Source: Streptomyces massasporeus (GTDB lineage: Bacteria > Actinomycetota > Actinomycetes > Streptomycetales > Streptomycetaceae). Taken from it: a stretch of DNA of 64,000 nucleotides. The position numbers and the translations under genes are program-made. The stretch spans positions 1 through 64,000 of the forward strand of contig NZ_BMSE01000001.1 of the NCBI RefSeq assembly GCF_014648995.1. The letters run 5' to 3'. This document shows, piece by piece, positions 17,464 through 26,561 of the stretch. The stretch's first letter is position 1; every line of letters begins with the position of its first letter. The notes under the pieces are model-generated. The model was given only the letters and a program-made list of their open reading frames with translations, was not told where the DNA came from and searched no databases.

Positions 17464-18267
17464 TCAGCGGCTCACGCCGACCTGCTGCAGGGCCTTGCGC
17501 AGGGGCTCCCAGCCGATGGAGCGGGGCAGGCCGCGGTTGCGGGCCTGGGCGAGGGGGCGCCAGAAGCCGGCTTCCAGGAGGGTCTCGGGGCGGACCGCAC
17601 CGGCCCGCTCCAGGATCGCCTCGGGGACCTTCTGCGGGTCGGGGATCTTGTACTCGGCCATGATCTCGTCGTACTTGTCGTGCAGGACCCGGTTGTCCGG
17701 GTCGGCGCCGAAGACGACCAGCTGGCCGGTGGGGGCGGTGTCCACCTGCACCGTGACCAGGTCCGGGCGGTAGCGGGCCAGCACCTCGGTGATCTTGTAG
17801 ACGTCGCCGGTCCAGGCGTTGGTGTGCCGGTCCCGGGCCGCCTCGTCCACGCTGCGCGGCAGCATGTCGTCGAGGACGATCACACTGCCCCAGTCCGAGT
17901 ACTTCTCGACGTTCATGAAGTCGCGCAGCGCGAACTCGAACAGGTGCATGCCGTCGATGAACGACAGGTCCAGCGTCGTCTTGCGCCAGTAGCCGATCGG
18001 GCTGCGGCCACGGCGCAGGTTGCGCAGCGGGTGACGGCCGCCCTTGAGGTGCTGGAGGGGATTGTCACGCGCGAAGAAGTCGTCGCTGGTGGCCTTCACC
18101 AGGTGGACGTCGCACCTCAGCTCCGAGACCACCTTGAAGGCGGGGTCGATCGCGATGCTGGGGACGCGGGACAGCGTCAGGCTGCGCCCGTCGTTGACGC
18201 CGATCTCCAGGTAGTTGCGATTGGCGCTGACCTTGTGCAGTTCCCGGAGGAACTCATGGCGTTTCAC
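17464..18267 (-). CDS. Class I SAM methyltransferase (type 24) in the rml operon
   Basis: A 267-residue protein. The start 'NRNYLEIGVNDGRSLTLS' is motif I, and 'DLSFIDGMHLFEFALRDF' with 'GSVIVLDDMLP' are typical of the Methyltransf_24/cephalosporin-hydroxylase-like group often found in sugar or surface-polysaccharide loci. Its start overlaps the end of rmlD by 14 nt, so it is the last gene of the rmlA-B-D operon. It may methylate a rhamnose-containing polymer or lipid, but the acceptor cannot be read from sequence. Confidence 0.8.
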   Translation of the reverse strand: MKRHEFLRELHKVSANRNYLEIGVNDGRSLTLSRVPSIAIDPAFKVVSELRCDVHLVKATSDDFFARDNPLQHLKGGRHPLRNLRRGRSPIGYWRKTTLDLSFIDGMHLFEFALRDFMNVEKYSDWGSVIVLDDMLPRSVDEAARDRHTNAWTGDVYKITEVLARYRPDLVTVQVDTAPTGQLVVFGADPDNRVLHDKYDEIMAEYKIPDPQKVPEAILERAGAVRPETLLEAGFWRPLAQARNRGLPRSIGWEPLRKALQQVGVSR

Positions 18268-19141
18268 GAGGAAGACCTTCCTTGCGGATGCGGGGCAGTG
18301 CTTCGTGCAGGGCGGAGCGCCAGTCGCGCGGCAGCGGCAGGCCGATCTCCTGCCAACGGCGGTGCGCGAGGGCGCTGTACGCCGGGCGGGGCGCGGGCCG
18401 GGGGAAGGCCGCGCTGCTGGTGGGGCGCACCCGGTCCGGGTCGGCGCCGATGAGGGAGAACACCTCCCGGGCGAGGTCGAACCAGGTCGCCTCGCCGGAG
18501 TTGGTCGCGTGGAAGACGCCGTGCGCCTCGAGGCCGAGCCGGGGGCCGAGGTCGGCGATCCGCTCGGCGACGTCCGCGCTCCAGGTCGGCTGCCCGCGCT
18601 GGTCGTCGACGACGTCGAGGGTGTCCCGGCGGGCTTCCAGTCCGATCATGGTGCGGACGAAGTTGGAGCCGTGGACGCCGTAGAGCCACGCCGTGCGCAG
18701 CACCGCGCTCGCCCCGGGGAGTTCCTCCAGCACGGCCCGCTCCCCGGCCAGTTTGGTACGGCCGTAGGCGGTGCGGGGGCCGGTCGGGTGGTCCTCCGGG
18801 TAGGGGGTGGTGCGGGCCTCGCCGGAGAAGACGTAGTCCGTGGAGACGTGGATCAGGCGGGCGTCGTGCGCGGCGCAGGCCCGGGCCAGCAGGCGCGGGC
18901 CGTCGCCGTTGATCTCCAGGGCGCGGGCCTCGTCCGTCTCGGCGTCGTCGACGGCCGTGTAGGCGGCGCAGTTCACGACCACGTCGGGGCGGTGCTCCCG
19001 CACGGCGGAGTCGACGGCCGGGGGGCTGGTGATGTCCAGGGCCGCGCGGTCGAGGCCGACGACGCTCCCGCCGCGGCGCGTGAGTTCCTCGACGACGTCA
19101 CGGCCGAGCATCCCGCCCGCGCCGGTGATCAGCCACCTCAT
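18254..19141 (-). CDS. rmlD: dTDP-4-dehydrorhamnose reductase
   Basis: A 295-residue SDR enzyme, last step of dTDP-L-rhamnose synthesis. It shows the NAD(P) motif ITGAGGMLGRDV, 'VVNCAAYTAVDDAE', the catalytic Ser-Thr region 'HVSTDYVFSG' and the YGRTKLAGE segment with the Tyr-x3-Lys pair. ATG 19141 overlaps the rmlB stop (ATGA type), and the 3' end overlaps the methyltransferase start. Confidence 0.93.
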   Translation of the reverse strand: MRWLITGAGGMLGRDVVEELTRRGGSVVGLDRAALDITSPPAVDSAVREHRPDVVVNCAAYTAVDDAETDEARALEINGDGPRLLARACAAHDARLIHVSTDYVFSGEARTTPYPEDHPTGPRTAYGRTKLAGERAVLEELPGASAVLRTAWLYGVHGSNFVRTMIGLEARRDTLDVVDDQRGQPTWSADVAERIADLGPRLGLEAHGVFHATNSGEATWFDLAREVFSLIGADPDRVRPTSSAAFPRPAPRPAYSALAHRRWQEIGLPLPRDWRSALHEALPRIRKEGLPRETP

Positions 19142-20118
19142 GCCCGCTCCTGGGCGACGCGCTGCTTCAGGGGCTCCCACCAGGCCCGGTTGTCGCGGTA
19201 CCAGGCGACGGTCTCGGCGAGGCCGGTGGTGAAGTCGTGGCGGGGGCGGTAGCCGAGTTCGTCGCGGGCCTTGGAGCAGTCGACGGAGTAGCGCAGGTCG
19301 TGGCCCTTGCGGTCCTCGACGTACTCCACCCGGTCCCAGTCCGCACCGCAGGCGTCCAGGAGCAGGCCGGTGAGTTCCTTGTTGGTGAGTTCGGTGCCGC
19401 CGCCGATGTTGTAGACCTCGCCGGGACGGCCCTTGGTGCGGGCGAGGTCGACGCCCTGGCAGTGGTCGTCGACGTGCAGCCAGTCGCGGATGTTGCGGCC
19501 CTCCCCGTACAGCGGCACCTTGTGGCCGTCGAGGAGGTTGGTGACGAACAGCGGGACGACCTTCTCGGGGAACTGGTGCGGGCCGTAGTTGTTGGAGCAG
19601 CGCGTGACGCGCACGTCCAGGCCGTGGGTGCGGTGGTAGGCCAGCGCGAGGAGGTCGGAGGAGGCCTTGGAGGCCGAGTAAGGCGAGTTCGGCTGGAGCG
19701 GGTGGTCCTCCGGCCACGAGCCGGTCTCGATGGAGCCGTAGACCTCGTCGGTGGAGACGTGCACGAAGGGGCCCGTGCCGTGGCGCAGGGCGGCGTCCAG
19801 CAGGGTCTGGGTGCCGAGGACGTTGGTGCGGACGAAGTCGGCGGCGCCGCTGATCGAGCGGTCGACATGGGACTCGGCGGCGAAGTGCACGACCTGGTCC
19901 GCGTCGGCCATCAGCTTGTCGACCAGTTCGGCGTCGCAGATGTCGCCCTGCACGAACTCCAGCCGCGGGTGGGTCAGTTCGAGGTTGTCGAGGGTGCCGG
20001 CGTAGGTGAGCTTGTCCAGCACGGTGATGCGCGGCGCGTCGGGCGCCTCCGAGGCGAGCAGGGCCCGGACGTAGCGGGAGCCGATGAACCCGGCGGCGCC
20101 GGTGACGAGGAGGTTCAT
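19138..20118 (-). CDS. rmlB: dTDP-glucose 4,6-dehydratase
   Basis: A 326-residue extended SDR. Motifs are VTGAAGFIGSRYV, 'VVHFAAESHVDRSI', 'FVHVSTDEVYGSIE' with the catalytic Thr-Asp-Glu, and 'PYSASKASSDLLA' with Tyr-x3-Lys. 'TRCSNNYGPHQFPEK' is characteristic of RmlB. It makes dTDP-4-keto-6-deoxyglucose, second step of the rhamnose pathway. It overlaps rmlA and rmlD by 4 nt on either side. Confidence 0.95.
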   Translation of the reverse strand: MNLLVTGAAGFIGSRYVRALLASEAPDAPRITVLDKLTYAGTLDNLELTHPRLEFVQGDICDAELVDKLMADADQVVHFAAESHVDRSISGAADFVRTNVLGTQTLLDAALRHGTGPFVHVSTDEVYGSIETGSWPEDHPLQPNSPYSASKASSDLLALAYHRTHGLDVRVTRCSNNYGPHQFPEKVVPLFVTNLLDGHKVPLYGEGRNIRDWLHVDDHCQGVDLARTKGRPGEVYNIGGGTELTNKELTGLLLDACGADWDRVEYVEDRKGHDLRYSVDCSKARDELGYRPRHDFTTGLAETVAWYRDNRAWWEPLKQRVAQERA

Positions 20119-21182
20119 GAAGTGATCTGCACCTTGCTGTGATCTCCGAGGACGAGACGGTGGGCGCTGGGAACGCTGGGGGCGGGGGTCACCTCGACGT
20201 GCCGGCCGATCAGCGAGGCCTCGATGCGGCCGACGCCCTGGATCGAGGAGTCCCGTAGCACGATGGAGAACTCCAGCTCGCTGTCGGTGATCCGGCAGTT
20301 CTCGGCGACGGAGGTGAAGGGGCCGACGTAGGAGTTGCTGACGACGGTGCCCGAGCCGATGACGACGGGTCCGACGACACGGGAGTTGACGATCCGGGCA
20401 CCCTCTTCGAGCACGACGCGCCCGATGGTCTCCGACGCGTCGTCCACCTCGCCGTCGATGCGGCGCTCCATGGCTTCGAGGACCGTGCGGTTCACCTCGA
20501 GCATGTCGCCGACGTTGCCGGTGTCCTTCCAGTAGCCCTTGATGACCGTGGAGCGCACGTCGGCGCGGGTGTCGATCAGGTGCTGGATGGCGTGGGTGAT
20601 CTCCAGTTCGCTGCGCCAGGAGGGTTCGATGGCGCGGACCGCCTCGTGGATGAGGGGCGTGAACATGTAGACGCCGACGAGCGCGAGATCGCTCTTGGGC
20701 TGGTCGGGCTTCTCCTCCAGGCCGATCACCTGGCCGGACGGGTCGAGTTCGGCGACGCCGAAGGCGCGCGGGTCGGCCACGCGCGTGAGCAGGATCTGGG
20801 CGTCGGGCCGGTTGCCGCGGAACTCCTCGACGAGGCCGGTGATGCCGCCGACGATGAAGTTGTCGCCGAGGTACATCACGAAGTCGTCGTCACCGAGGTA
20901 GTCCCGGGCGATCAGCACCGCGTGGGCCAGCCCGAGGGGCCGCTCCTGGGGGATGTAGGTGACCTTGAGGCCGAACTTCGACCCGTCCCCGACCGCTTCC
21001 TCGATCTCCTCGGCGGTCTCCCCGACGATCATGCCGACGTCGGTGATACCGGCCTCGGCGATCGATTCCAACCCGTAGAACAGCACGGCCTTGTTGGCCA
21101 CGGGCACCAGTTGTTTGGCCGACGTGTGCGTGATCGGCCTCAGTCTTGTTCCTGCGCCGCCGGACAGCACGAGAGCCTTCAT
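20115..21182 (-). CDS. rmlA: Glucose-1-phosphate thymidylyltransferase, long (StrD-like) form
   Basis: A 355-residue nucleotidyltransferase. The signature LSGGAGTRLRPITHTSAKQL and the metal-site 'YLGDNFIVGGI' are present. Unlike the ~290-residue RmlA of primary metabolism, it continues into a left-handed beta-helix ('ARIVNSRVVGPVVIGSGTVV'), the long form often seen in actinomycete secondary-metabolite and wall loci. The long form lacks the usual short-form allosteric context. ATG 21182 follows AAGGTG; an in-frame GTG three codons upstream is an alternative. It is the first gene of the rmlA-B-D-methyltransferase operon. Confidence 0.92.
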   Translation of the reverse strand: MKALVLSGGAGTRLRPITHTSAKQLVPVANKAVLFYGLESIAEAGITDVGMIVGETAEEIEEAVGDGSKFGLKVTYIPQERPLGLAHAVLIARDYLGDDDFVMYLGDNFIVGGITGLVEEFRGNRPDAQILLTRVADPRAFGVAELDPSGQVIGLEEKPDQPKSDLALVGVYMFTPLIHEAVRAIEPSWRSELEITHAIQHLIDTRADVRSTVIKGYWKDTGNVGDMLEVNRTVLEAMERRIDGEVDDASETIGRVVLEEGARIVNSRVVGPVVIGSGTVVSNSYVGPFTSVAENCRITDSELEFSIVLRDSSIQGVGRIEASLIGRHVEVTPAPSVPSAHRLVLGDHSKVQITS

Positions 21183-21286
21183 TCGGTTCACCTTAGTCGT
21201 GATCCGGCGGATGTGAACATCACTTCTTTTAGTTGTCGATGCGCGGAGTTACTCGGATCGACACCGCGCGGTCCACGAGGGAGGTA

Positions 21287-21469
21287 TCAGTCCTCACCCC
21301 GGACGATGTTCCACTCCGCCCCGGAGTGCGTCACTCCGGGCGTGCCCCGGTCCTCGACGGCGGGGAGGCAGGTGCGCAGCGCGGCCTTTCCGCGCAGACG
21401 GCGTGCCTTCGACCAGCCGGTCTCGTGCTGACGGACGACGGGCTTCTCACTGGTGTCCATGGACTCCAC
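21287..21469 (-). CDS. Uncharacterised 60-residue protein
   Basis: I do not recognise this small protein. Its codons have about 88% G/C at third position, as expected for a real gene here, and GAAGGAAG lies 10 nt before the GTG start. It is basic in the middle (KARRLRGKAALR), has one Cys, and ends in a Trp-containing acidic tail (GAEWNIVRGED). There is no signal peptide, membrane helix or lasso-type leader. It stops 104 bp before rmlA on the same strand and could be a leader gene or an independent one. Confidence 0.5.
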   Translation of the reverse strand: MESMDTSEKPVVRQHETGWSKARRLRGKAALRTCLPAVEDRGTPGVTHSGAEWNIVRGED

Positions 21470-21625
21470 GACTCATCATCTTCCTTCTGCTTCCACTGCT
21501 GTTCGAGTCCCCAGTGAAAAACCGAACAAACCCGGACCGGAGCACCTGCGGCGCGATGCCGAACTGCGGTGCTGCGACCCGGGGTTCGGAGGATGTGTTC
21601 GGAAGACGCGTTCGAACGGGGCCCG

Positions 21626-22045
21626 TCAGGCGTTGGGGCGCGCGGCGCTGATGTCACCGAGCGCCGATTCCGGGTCACGCTCCATGGCCATGTCGCCCAG
21701 GGAGACGATGCCGACGGGATGCCCGTGGTCGACGACCGGGATGCGGCGCACGGAGTGCTCGCGCATCAGCTCCACCGCCTGGGCCAGGTCCTCGTCGGGG
21801 CCGACGGTGACCAGCTCGTCGCTGCACGCGTCGGCGACGGTGATCCGCTCCGGGTCGCCGCCCCGGCTGACGGTCCGCACCACGATGTCACGGTCGGTGA
21901 CCACCCCGCGCAGCCGGTCGCCGTCCGTCACCAGTACGGCTCCGAGGTCCTCGTCGCGCATGATGCGCGCGACCTCGGCGACGGAGGTCTGTGGTTCGAC
22001 GGTGACCGGGTCGCCGGTCATGATGTCGCGGACATGCTGAGCCAT
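21626..22045 (-). CDS. CBS-domain pair protein
   Basis: A 139-residue protein made of two tandem CBS motifs: 'RDIMTGDPVTVEPQTSVAEV' with 'LGAVLVTDGDRLRGVVTDRD', then 'ELVTVGPDEDLAQAVELM' with 'RRIPVVDHGHPVGIVSLGD'. CBS pairs bind adenine nucleotides such as AMP or ATP and act as energy sensors. The start MAQHV at 22045 follows AGGAAGAGG. A GGGTAC box 43-48 nt upstream resembles a SigB-type -10, so stress control is possible but unproven. Confidence 0.88.
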   Translation of the reverse strand: MAQHVRDIMTGDPVTVEPQTSVAEVARIMRDEDLGAVLVTDGDRLRGVVTDRDIVVRTVSRGGDPERITVADACSDELVTVGPDEDLAQAVELMREHSVRRIPVVDHGHPVGIVSLGDMAMERDPESALGDISAARPNA

Positions 22046-22119
22046 GATGTTCCTCTTCCTTCGGCTCGTGGTGGCTTCTCCGTCCTGCGCCGCGGCGGGT
22101 ACCCGGTCGGTCCGCGGTG

Positions 22120-23055
22120 TCACCAGGTGCGGCCGGCCTCCAGCAGACGGTCGCGGACGAGGGTCACGTGCGGGTTGTCCGAGGTGCCCGGCCGCTGGAC
22201 GAGGAAACCGGTGTTGATCGGCGCGTCCTCGGGGGCGTCGAGGAGGACCAGGGCGCCGGACGCCAGTTCCCCGGCGCACAGGTAGCGCGGCAGCACGCTG
22301 TAGCCGGCACCGGCCGTGACCAGCGCGAGGACGGCCCTCAGGTCCGGGACCGAGACGGCGGCGCGGCAGTTCAGGCGCCGGCCGAAGACGTGCCGCCAGT
22401 AGCGGCGCACGATGGGCAGGTCCTCGGCGTACGTGATCAGCGGGATGTCGTGCAGCGCGGCGGGTCCGTCGGCGGCCGGGCGCCGCGCGAGGCGGTCGGC
22501 CCAGGCGGGGGCGGCGACCAGGACGAACTCCTCGTCGGTCAGCGGCACCGCGGACAGGGTGCGGCCGCGGGGCCGGGTGGTGGCGATCACCAGGTCGTGG
22601 CGGCCGGCGCGCAGTTCGTCGAGCAGGGGCTCGGTCAGCCCCATGGTCACGCGCAGCCGTACGCCCTCGGTGACGAGCGGGGCGAGGGCGGGCAGGGCCC
22701 GGGTGGACAGCAGCTCGGCGGGCCCGGCCAGGTGGACCGGCTCGGCGCGCGAGCGCTCCCGGGGGCCGTGACCCGTGGCCTCCGCGAGCGCGTCGAGGGG
22801 GGCCGCGACGCGGGCGGCGAGTTCGTCGGCCACTGCGGTCGGGGCGACGCCGCGCGGCAGCCGTTCGAAGAGCTCCCGGCGGGTCTGCCGCTCCAGGGAG
22901 CGGATCTGCGTGGTGACGGTCGGCTGGGACAGGCCCAGCAGCTGCGCGGCGGCCGTGAAGGAGCCGGACCGGTAGACGGCCAGAAAGGTGCGCAGCAGGT
23001 TGAGGTCGGACTGCGCGGGCGTGCCGGACGCGCTGAGGGGATCGAGGGGCCTCAC
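22120..23055 (-). CDS. LysR-family transcriptional regulator
   Basis: A 311-residue LysR regulator. The winged HTH is near residues 17-75 ('LNLLRTFLAVYRSGSFTAAA', 'LGLSQPTVTTQIRSLE'), followed by a periplasmic-binding-protein-like effector domain. It is divergent from a DJ-1/PfpI gene; the 156-bp gap contains CCATTGG repeats that could be its sites. GTG 23055 is used as start; the 14 residues before the conserved domain are poorly conserved in such proteins. Inducer unknown. Confidence 0.88.
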   Translation of the reverse strand: MRPLDPLSASGTPAQSDLNLLRTFLAVYRSGSFTAAAQLLGLSQPTVTTQIRSLERQTRRELFERLPRGVAPTAVADELAARVAAPLDALAEATGHGPRERSRAEPVHLAGPAELLSTRALPALAPLVTEGVRLRVTMGLTEPLLDELRAGRHDLVIATTRPRGRTLSAVPLTDEEFVLVAAPAWADRLARRPAADGPAALHDIPLITYAEDLPIVRRYWRHVFGRRLNCRAAVSVPDLRAVLALVTAGAGYSVLPRYLCAGELASGALVLLDAPEDAPINTGFLVQRPGTSDNPHVTLVRDRLLEAGRTW

Positions 23056-23079
23056 ACGAGCCGACCCTACTGCGCTGCG

Positions 23080-23121
23080 CCATTGGAATCCCTATGGCTG
23101 CCATTGGCCCTGCCATTGGAA
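23080..23121. promoter_or_regulatory. CCATTGG repeats in the LysR/DJ-1 intergenic region
   Basis: CCATTGG occurs at 23080, 23101 and 23113; the first and third are both CCATTGGAA. Spacings are 21 and 12 bp. This is a plausible LysR binding region for the divergent pair. Confidence 0.45.
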
Positions 23122-23211
23122 AACCGGCGATCCGGGGGCCTACCGTCGACCTCATCCGAATCATCGCCGCGCTGTCCGACCGCGGCCCGTCCTCACGGAG
23201 ATGCACCCACC

Positions 23212-23907
23212 ATGTCGAAGATCCTCTTCGTCGTCACCGGCGCCGACACCTGGACCCTGGCCGACGGCACCGCACACCCCACCGGCTTCTGGGCCGAGGA
23301 GGCCGTCGCCCCGTACGAGGCGTTCCGGGCCGCCGGCCACGAGGTCGTCGTGGCCACGCCCGGCGGTGTCGAGCCCACCGTCGACCGGGCCTCCCTCGCC
23401 CCCGAGGTGAACGGGGGCCAGGAGAACGCCGACCGGGTCGCCAAGGCGCTGGAGTCCTTCACCGAGCTGCGCCACCCCGTCCGTCTCGAGGACGTCCGGC
23501 TCGACGACTACGCGGCCGTCTTCTACCCCGGCGGTCACGGCCCGATGGAGGACCTCGCCGTGAACGCCGACTCCGGCCGGCTGCTCGCCCGGGCCCTGGA
23601 GTCGGGCAGGCCGCTCGGGGTCGTCTGCCACGGGCCGGCCGCGCTGCTGGCCGCTGTCGGGGCCGACGGCACCAACGTCTTCGCCGGCTACGAGGTCGCG
23701 GCGTTCACCAACGCCGAGGAGATCCAGGGCGGCCTCGCCGACCGCGCGAAGTGGCTGCTCGAGGACCGCCTCACCGAGGCCGGGGTGACCGTGCGGGCCG
23801 GTGAGCCGTGGGCCCCGCACGTGGTCACCGACCGCAACCTGGTCACGGGCCAGAACCCGGCGTCGTCGGCCCCGCTGGCCCAGGAGCTGCTGAAGCGGCT
23901 GGGCTGA
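23212..23907 (+). CDS. DJ-1/PfpI-family protein (type 1 glutamine amidotransferase fold)
   Basis: A 231-residue protein of the Hsp31/DJ-1 class. It has 'FYPGGHGPMEDLA' and the nucleophile-elbow VCHGPAALLAA with the catalytic Cys-His. 'WAPHVVTDRNLVTGQNPAS' is the family C-terminal signature. Members are glyoxalase III, deglycase or chaperone proteins under carbonyl stress. It is divergent from the LysR gene and likely its target. Confidence 0.9.
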   Translation: MSKILFVVTGADTWTLADGTAHPTGFWAEEAVAPYEAFRAAGHEVVVATPGGVEPTVDRASLAPEVNGGQENADRVAKALESFTELRHPVRLEDVRLDDYAAVFYPGGHGPMEDLAVNADSGRLLARALESGRPLGVVCHGPAALLAAVGADGTNVFAGYEVAAFTNAEEIQGGLADRAKWLLEDRLTEAGVTVRAGEPWAPHVVTDRNLVTGQNPASSAPLAQELLKRLG

Positions 23908-23928
23908 GCGGGAGCATCGCCGGCCGGG

Positions 23929-26376
23929 TCAGCGTCCCAGCACCAGTTCCGCCCACACCTGCTTGCCGCCGCTGACCGGCAGGGTGCCCCAGGTCGCGGC
24001 GAGGGCCTCGACGAGGAGGATGCCCCGGCCGCCGGTGGCCTCCCAGCCGATGCTGGTCGGGCGGACCGGTGAGCGGGGTGAAGCGTCGGCGATGGCGATG
24101 CGCAGGCGGTTGTTGACGAGGGTGAGGTCCATCCGGACCTTGCCGTCGGTGTGGACCAGGGCGTTGGTGACGAGTTCGGAGACGACGAGGAGCGCGGCGT
24201 CGTGGTCCACGGTGACGCCCCAGGAACGCAGGGTCCGCCGGGCGAAGCGGCGGGCGTGCCCGACGGCCTGCGGCACCCGCCAGACCGTCCAGCTCTCCCT
24301 CAGCGGGCGCAGTGCCATGCCGTCGTAGCGCAGGAGGAGCAGGGCCACGTCGTCGCTGCGCGGGGCGTTGCCCAGGAGGGCGTCGGCGACGAGCCCCATG
24401 TCGGTGGGGGTGGCTTCGGCGAGCCGCTCGGCCAGGTGCTCCATGCCTTCGTCGATGTCGGAGTCGGGCGTCTCGACGAGCCCGTCCGTGGCCAGCGCGA
24501 TGACGGTGCCGGGCGGGAGCCGCAGCGGACTCATCGGGAAGTCGGCCCGGGCGACCACCCCGAGGGGCGGGCCGCCCTCCGCCTCCGCGATGTCGGTCCG
24601 GCCGTCCGGGTAGCGCAGGACCGGCGGCAGATGCCCGGCGCGCACGCACCAGGCGGCGCCCTCCTCCAGGTCGACGTCGACGTAGCAGCAGGTGGCGAAG
24701 AGGTCGCTCTCCATGTCCATGAGGAGCCGGTTGGCGTGCGCGACCACCACGTCCGGCGGGTGCCCCTCGACGGCGTAGGCGCGCAGGGCGGTGCGCATCT
24801 GGCCCATGAGGGTGGCGGCGCCGGCGCTGTGGCCCTGGACGTCGCCGATGACGAGGGCGACGTGGTTGTCGGGCAGCGGGATGACGTCGTACCAGTCGCC
24901 GCCGAGTTCGAGCCCCGCCGTGCTGGGCAGGTAGCGGGCCACGGCCACCGCGCCCGGCAGCCGGGGCAGGCTGCGGGGCAGCAGCTGGCGCTGGAGCATG
25001 CCGACGAGTTCGTGCTCGGCGTCGAAGGCCCGGGCCCGCACCAGGGCCTGTCCGGCGAGGCCGGCGCAGGCGGTGAGCAGGGCGCGTTCGTCGGTGCCGA
25101 AGTCGTGCGGGGTGTCCCAGCCGATCAGGCAGGCTCCGGCCATGCGGTTCCCGGCGGGCAGCGGCAGGACGGCGAGGCCGCCGGGGCCGACCTCGGCCAG
25201 GGCGCGTTCCAGGGGGCTGCCGGCGGGCCAGATCCGGGCCCGGCCCTCGCGCAGCGCGGCGGCGAGGGTGGGCATGGCGCGCACGGGTGCGTCGGGCCAC
25301 TCGGTGCGCCACTCCGACCGCCACAGCTCGGGCCAGGCCTCGGGTTCGGGCGGGTCGAGGACGGTGACGACGAGGCGGTCGCCCTCCAGCTCGGCGAGGG
25401 CGATCCGGTCGGCACGCAGCGGCCGGCGCAGCGCGGCGACCACGGCCCGTCCGACGTCGCGGACGGTGACGGCGGTGGCCAGTGCGGAGGCCAGGCGCTG
25501 GACGCGGGCGACGTCGGTGACGTCGGAGCGCAGGGTGGAGACGTCGACGACCGTGCCCACGAGGCGGGCCGGGTGGCCCTCGCCGCCGGGCAGGAGGCGC
25601 CCGCGCAGCCGGAGCCACTTCGGCGGCCCGTTGGGCTGGAGCACCCGGAACTCCAGCTCCCGGTCGCCGATGGACATGTGGTCGGCCTCCACCACGGACA
25701 TCAGCGACGGCAGGTCCTCGGGGACGGTCAGGCTGAGCAGTGTCTCGACCCGGCCGTCGAACTCCACCGGGTCCAGGCCGAACAGGTCCAGCAGGTCGTC
25801 GCCGACCCGGACGCGTCCGGTGTCCATGGCGAGGTTGAAGGCGCTCGGCGGCAGTTCACCGGCCTCGGCGGGGGCGGCCGGGACGGTGAAGGCGACCGCG
25901 TCCGTGATGAGTTCCAGGCAGCGGAGGTCGTCGGCGCCGAACCCCCCGGGCCGTTCGGTCACGGCCAGCAGGCAGCCGCCGTCGCCCTGCACGGGCAGGG
26001 CCGTCAGGAAGAAGTCCCTCGACGGTACGCGCCGCGCCTGGGCGTGCTCGGCGAGTTCCGCCGGGCTCAGTGACACCGGCTGCCCGCGGCGGTGGGCCTC
26101 GGCGGCCGGGGACCGTCCGGCGCGCGGGTAGCTGTCGCGCAGCCCGTACAGCGTCCTCGGGACGCCGGCCGACTCCATCAGGCAGAGCAGCTCGCCGTCC
26201 TCGCCGGGCGCGTAGACGGCGGCGAGCGCCGCACCGGCGAAGACGAGCGCCTGTTCGAGGACGCGACGCAGCCGTTCGGGCGACTCGTGATCGACCGCGA
26301 TCGCCTTGAGGGCACCTTCGGCACGCAGCGTTCGCGTTCCGCTCTCCTGGGCGCCCTGACTGACCACGTTGGCCAT
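23929..26376 (-). CDS. Multidomain PP2C (SpoIIE-type) phosphatase with GAF, PAS and histidine-kinase-like ATPase domains
   Basis: About 815 residues from ATG 26376 (no strong Shine-Dalgarno; the start is uncertain). Domain order: GAF (about 20-170), PAS (about 190-290), GAF (about 300-450), SpoIIE/PP2C (about 480-680) and HATPase_c (about 700-815). The phosphatase motifs ELGGDWYDV (~490), GDVQGHSAG (~510), RAGHLPPV and DDVALLL are intact. The ATPase N-box SELVTNALVH (~730) and GGRGILLVEALA are present. In Streptomyces such proteins combine anti-sigma-kinase and antagonist phosphatase functions. It is divergent from the SapB operon. Its partner sigma factor is not in this window with certainty. 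Confidence 0.88.
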   Translation of the reverse strand: MANVVSQGAQESGTRTLRAEGALKAIAVDHESPERLRRVLEQALVFAGAALAAVYAPGEDGELLCLMESAGVPRTLYGLRDSYPRAGRSPAAEAHRRGQPVSLSPAELAEHAQARRVPSRDFFLTALPVQGDGGCLLAVTERPGGFGADDLRCLELITDAVAFTVPAAPAEAGELPPSAFNLAMDTGRVRVGDDLLDLFGLDPVEFDGRVETLLSLTVPEDLPSLMSVVEADHMSIGDRELEFRVLQPNGPPKWLRLRGRLLPGGEGHPARLVGTVVDVSTLRSDVTDVARVQRLASALATAVTVRDVGRAVVAALRRPLRADRIALAELEGDRLVVTVLDPPEPEAWPELWRSEWRTEWPDAPVRAMPTLAAALREGRARIWPAGSPLERALAEVGPGGLAVLPLPAGNRMAGACLIGWDTPHDFGTDERALLTACAGLAGQALVRARAFDAEHELVGMLQRQLLPRSLPRLPGAVAVARYLPSTAGLELGGDWYDVIPLPDNHVALVIGDVQGHSAGAATLMGQMRTALRAYAVEGHPPDVVVAHANRLLMDMESDLFATCCYVDVDLEEGAAWCVRAGHLPPVLRYPDGRTDIAEAEGGPPLGVVARADFPMSPLRLPPGTVIALATDGLVETPDSDIDEGMEHLAERLAEATPTDMGLVADALLGNAPRSDDVALLLLRYDGMALRPLRESWTVWRVPQAVGHARRFARRTLRSWGVTVDHDAALLVVSELVTNALVHTDGKVRMDLTLVNNRLRIAIADASPRSPVRPTSIGWEATGGRGILLVEALAATWGTLPVSGGKQVWAELVLGR

Positions 26377-26561
26377 TACAGCGCTAATGAGACACCTGCG
26401 CAGCCCCTGTGGGCGTTCCGTGGACCGGCGAGGACGCGGGCGCTCGAAAGAATCCGAACATGTCTTGACGCATGCGTTCCGCACGGTGTTCTCGTGACAC
26501 GCGTGACTGTCCGTGCCCGGCTGGTGGCTGGAAGGCTCGGTGCTCGTCAGGAGGGGGACGC

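Noticed and set aside
21287..21469. Lasso peptide or other RiPP precursor at the 60-residue ORF
   Set aside because: No lasso-type leader motif, no Gly-to-Asp/Glu at ring distance that fits and no processing genes nearby.
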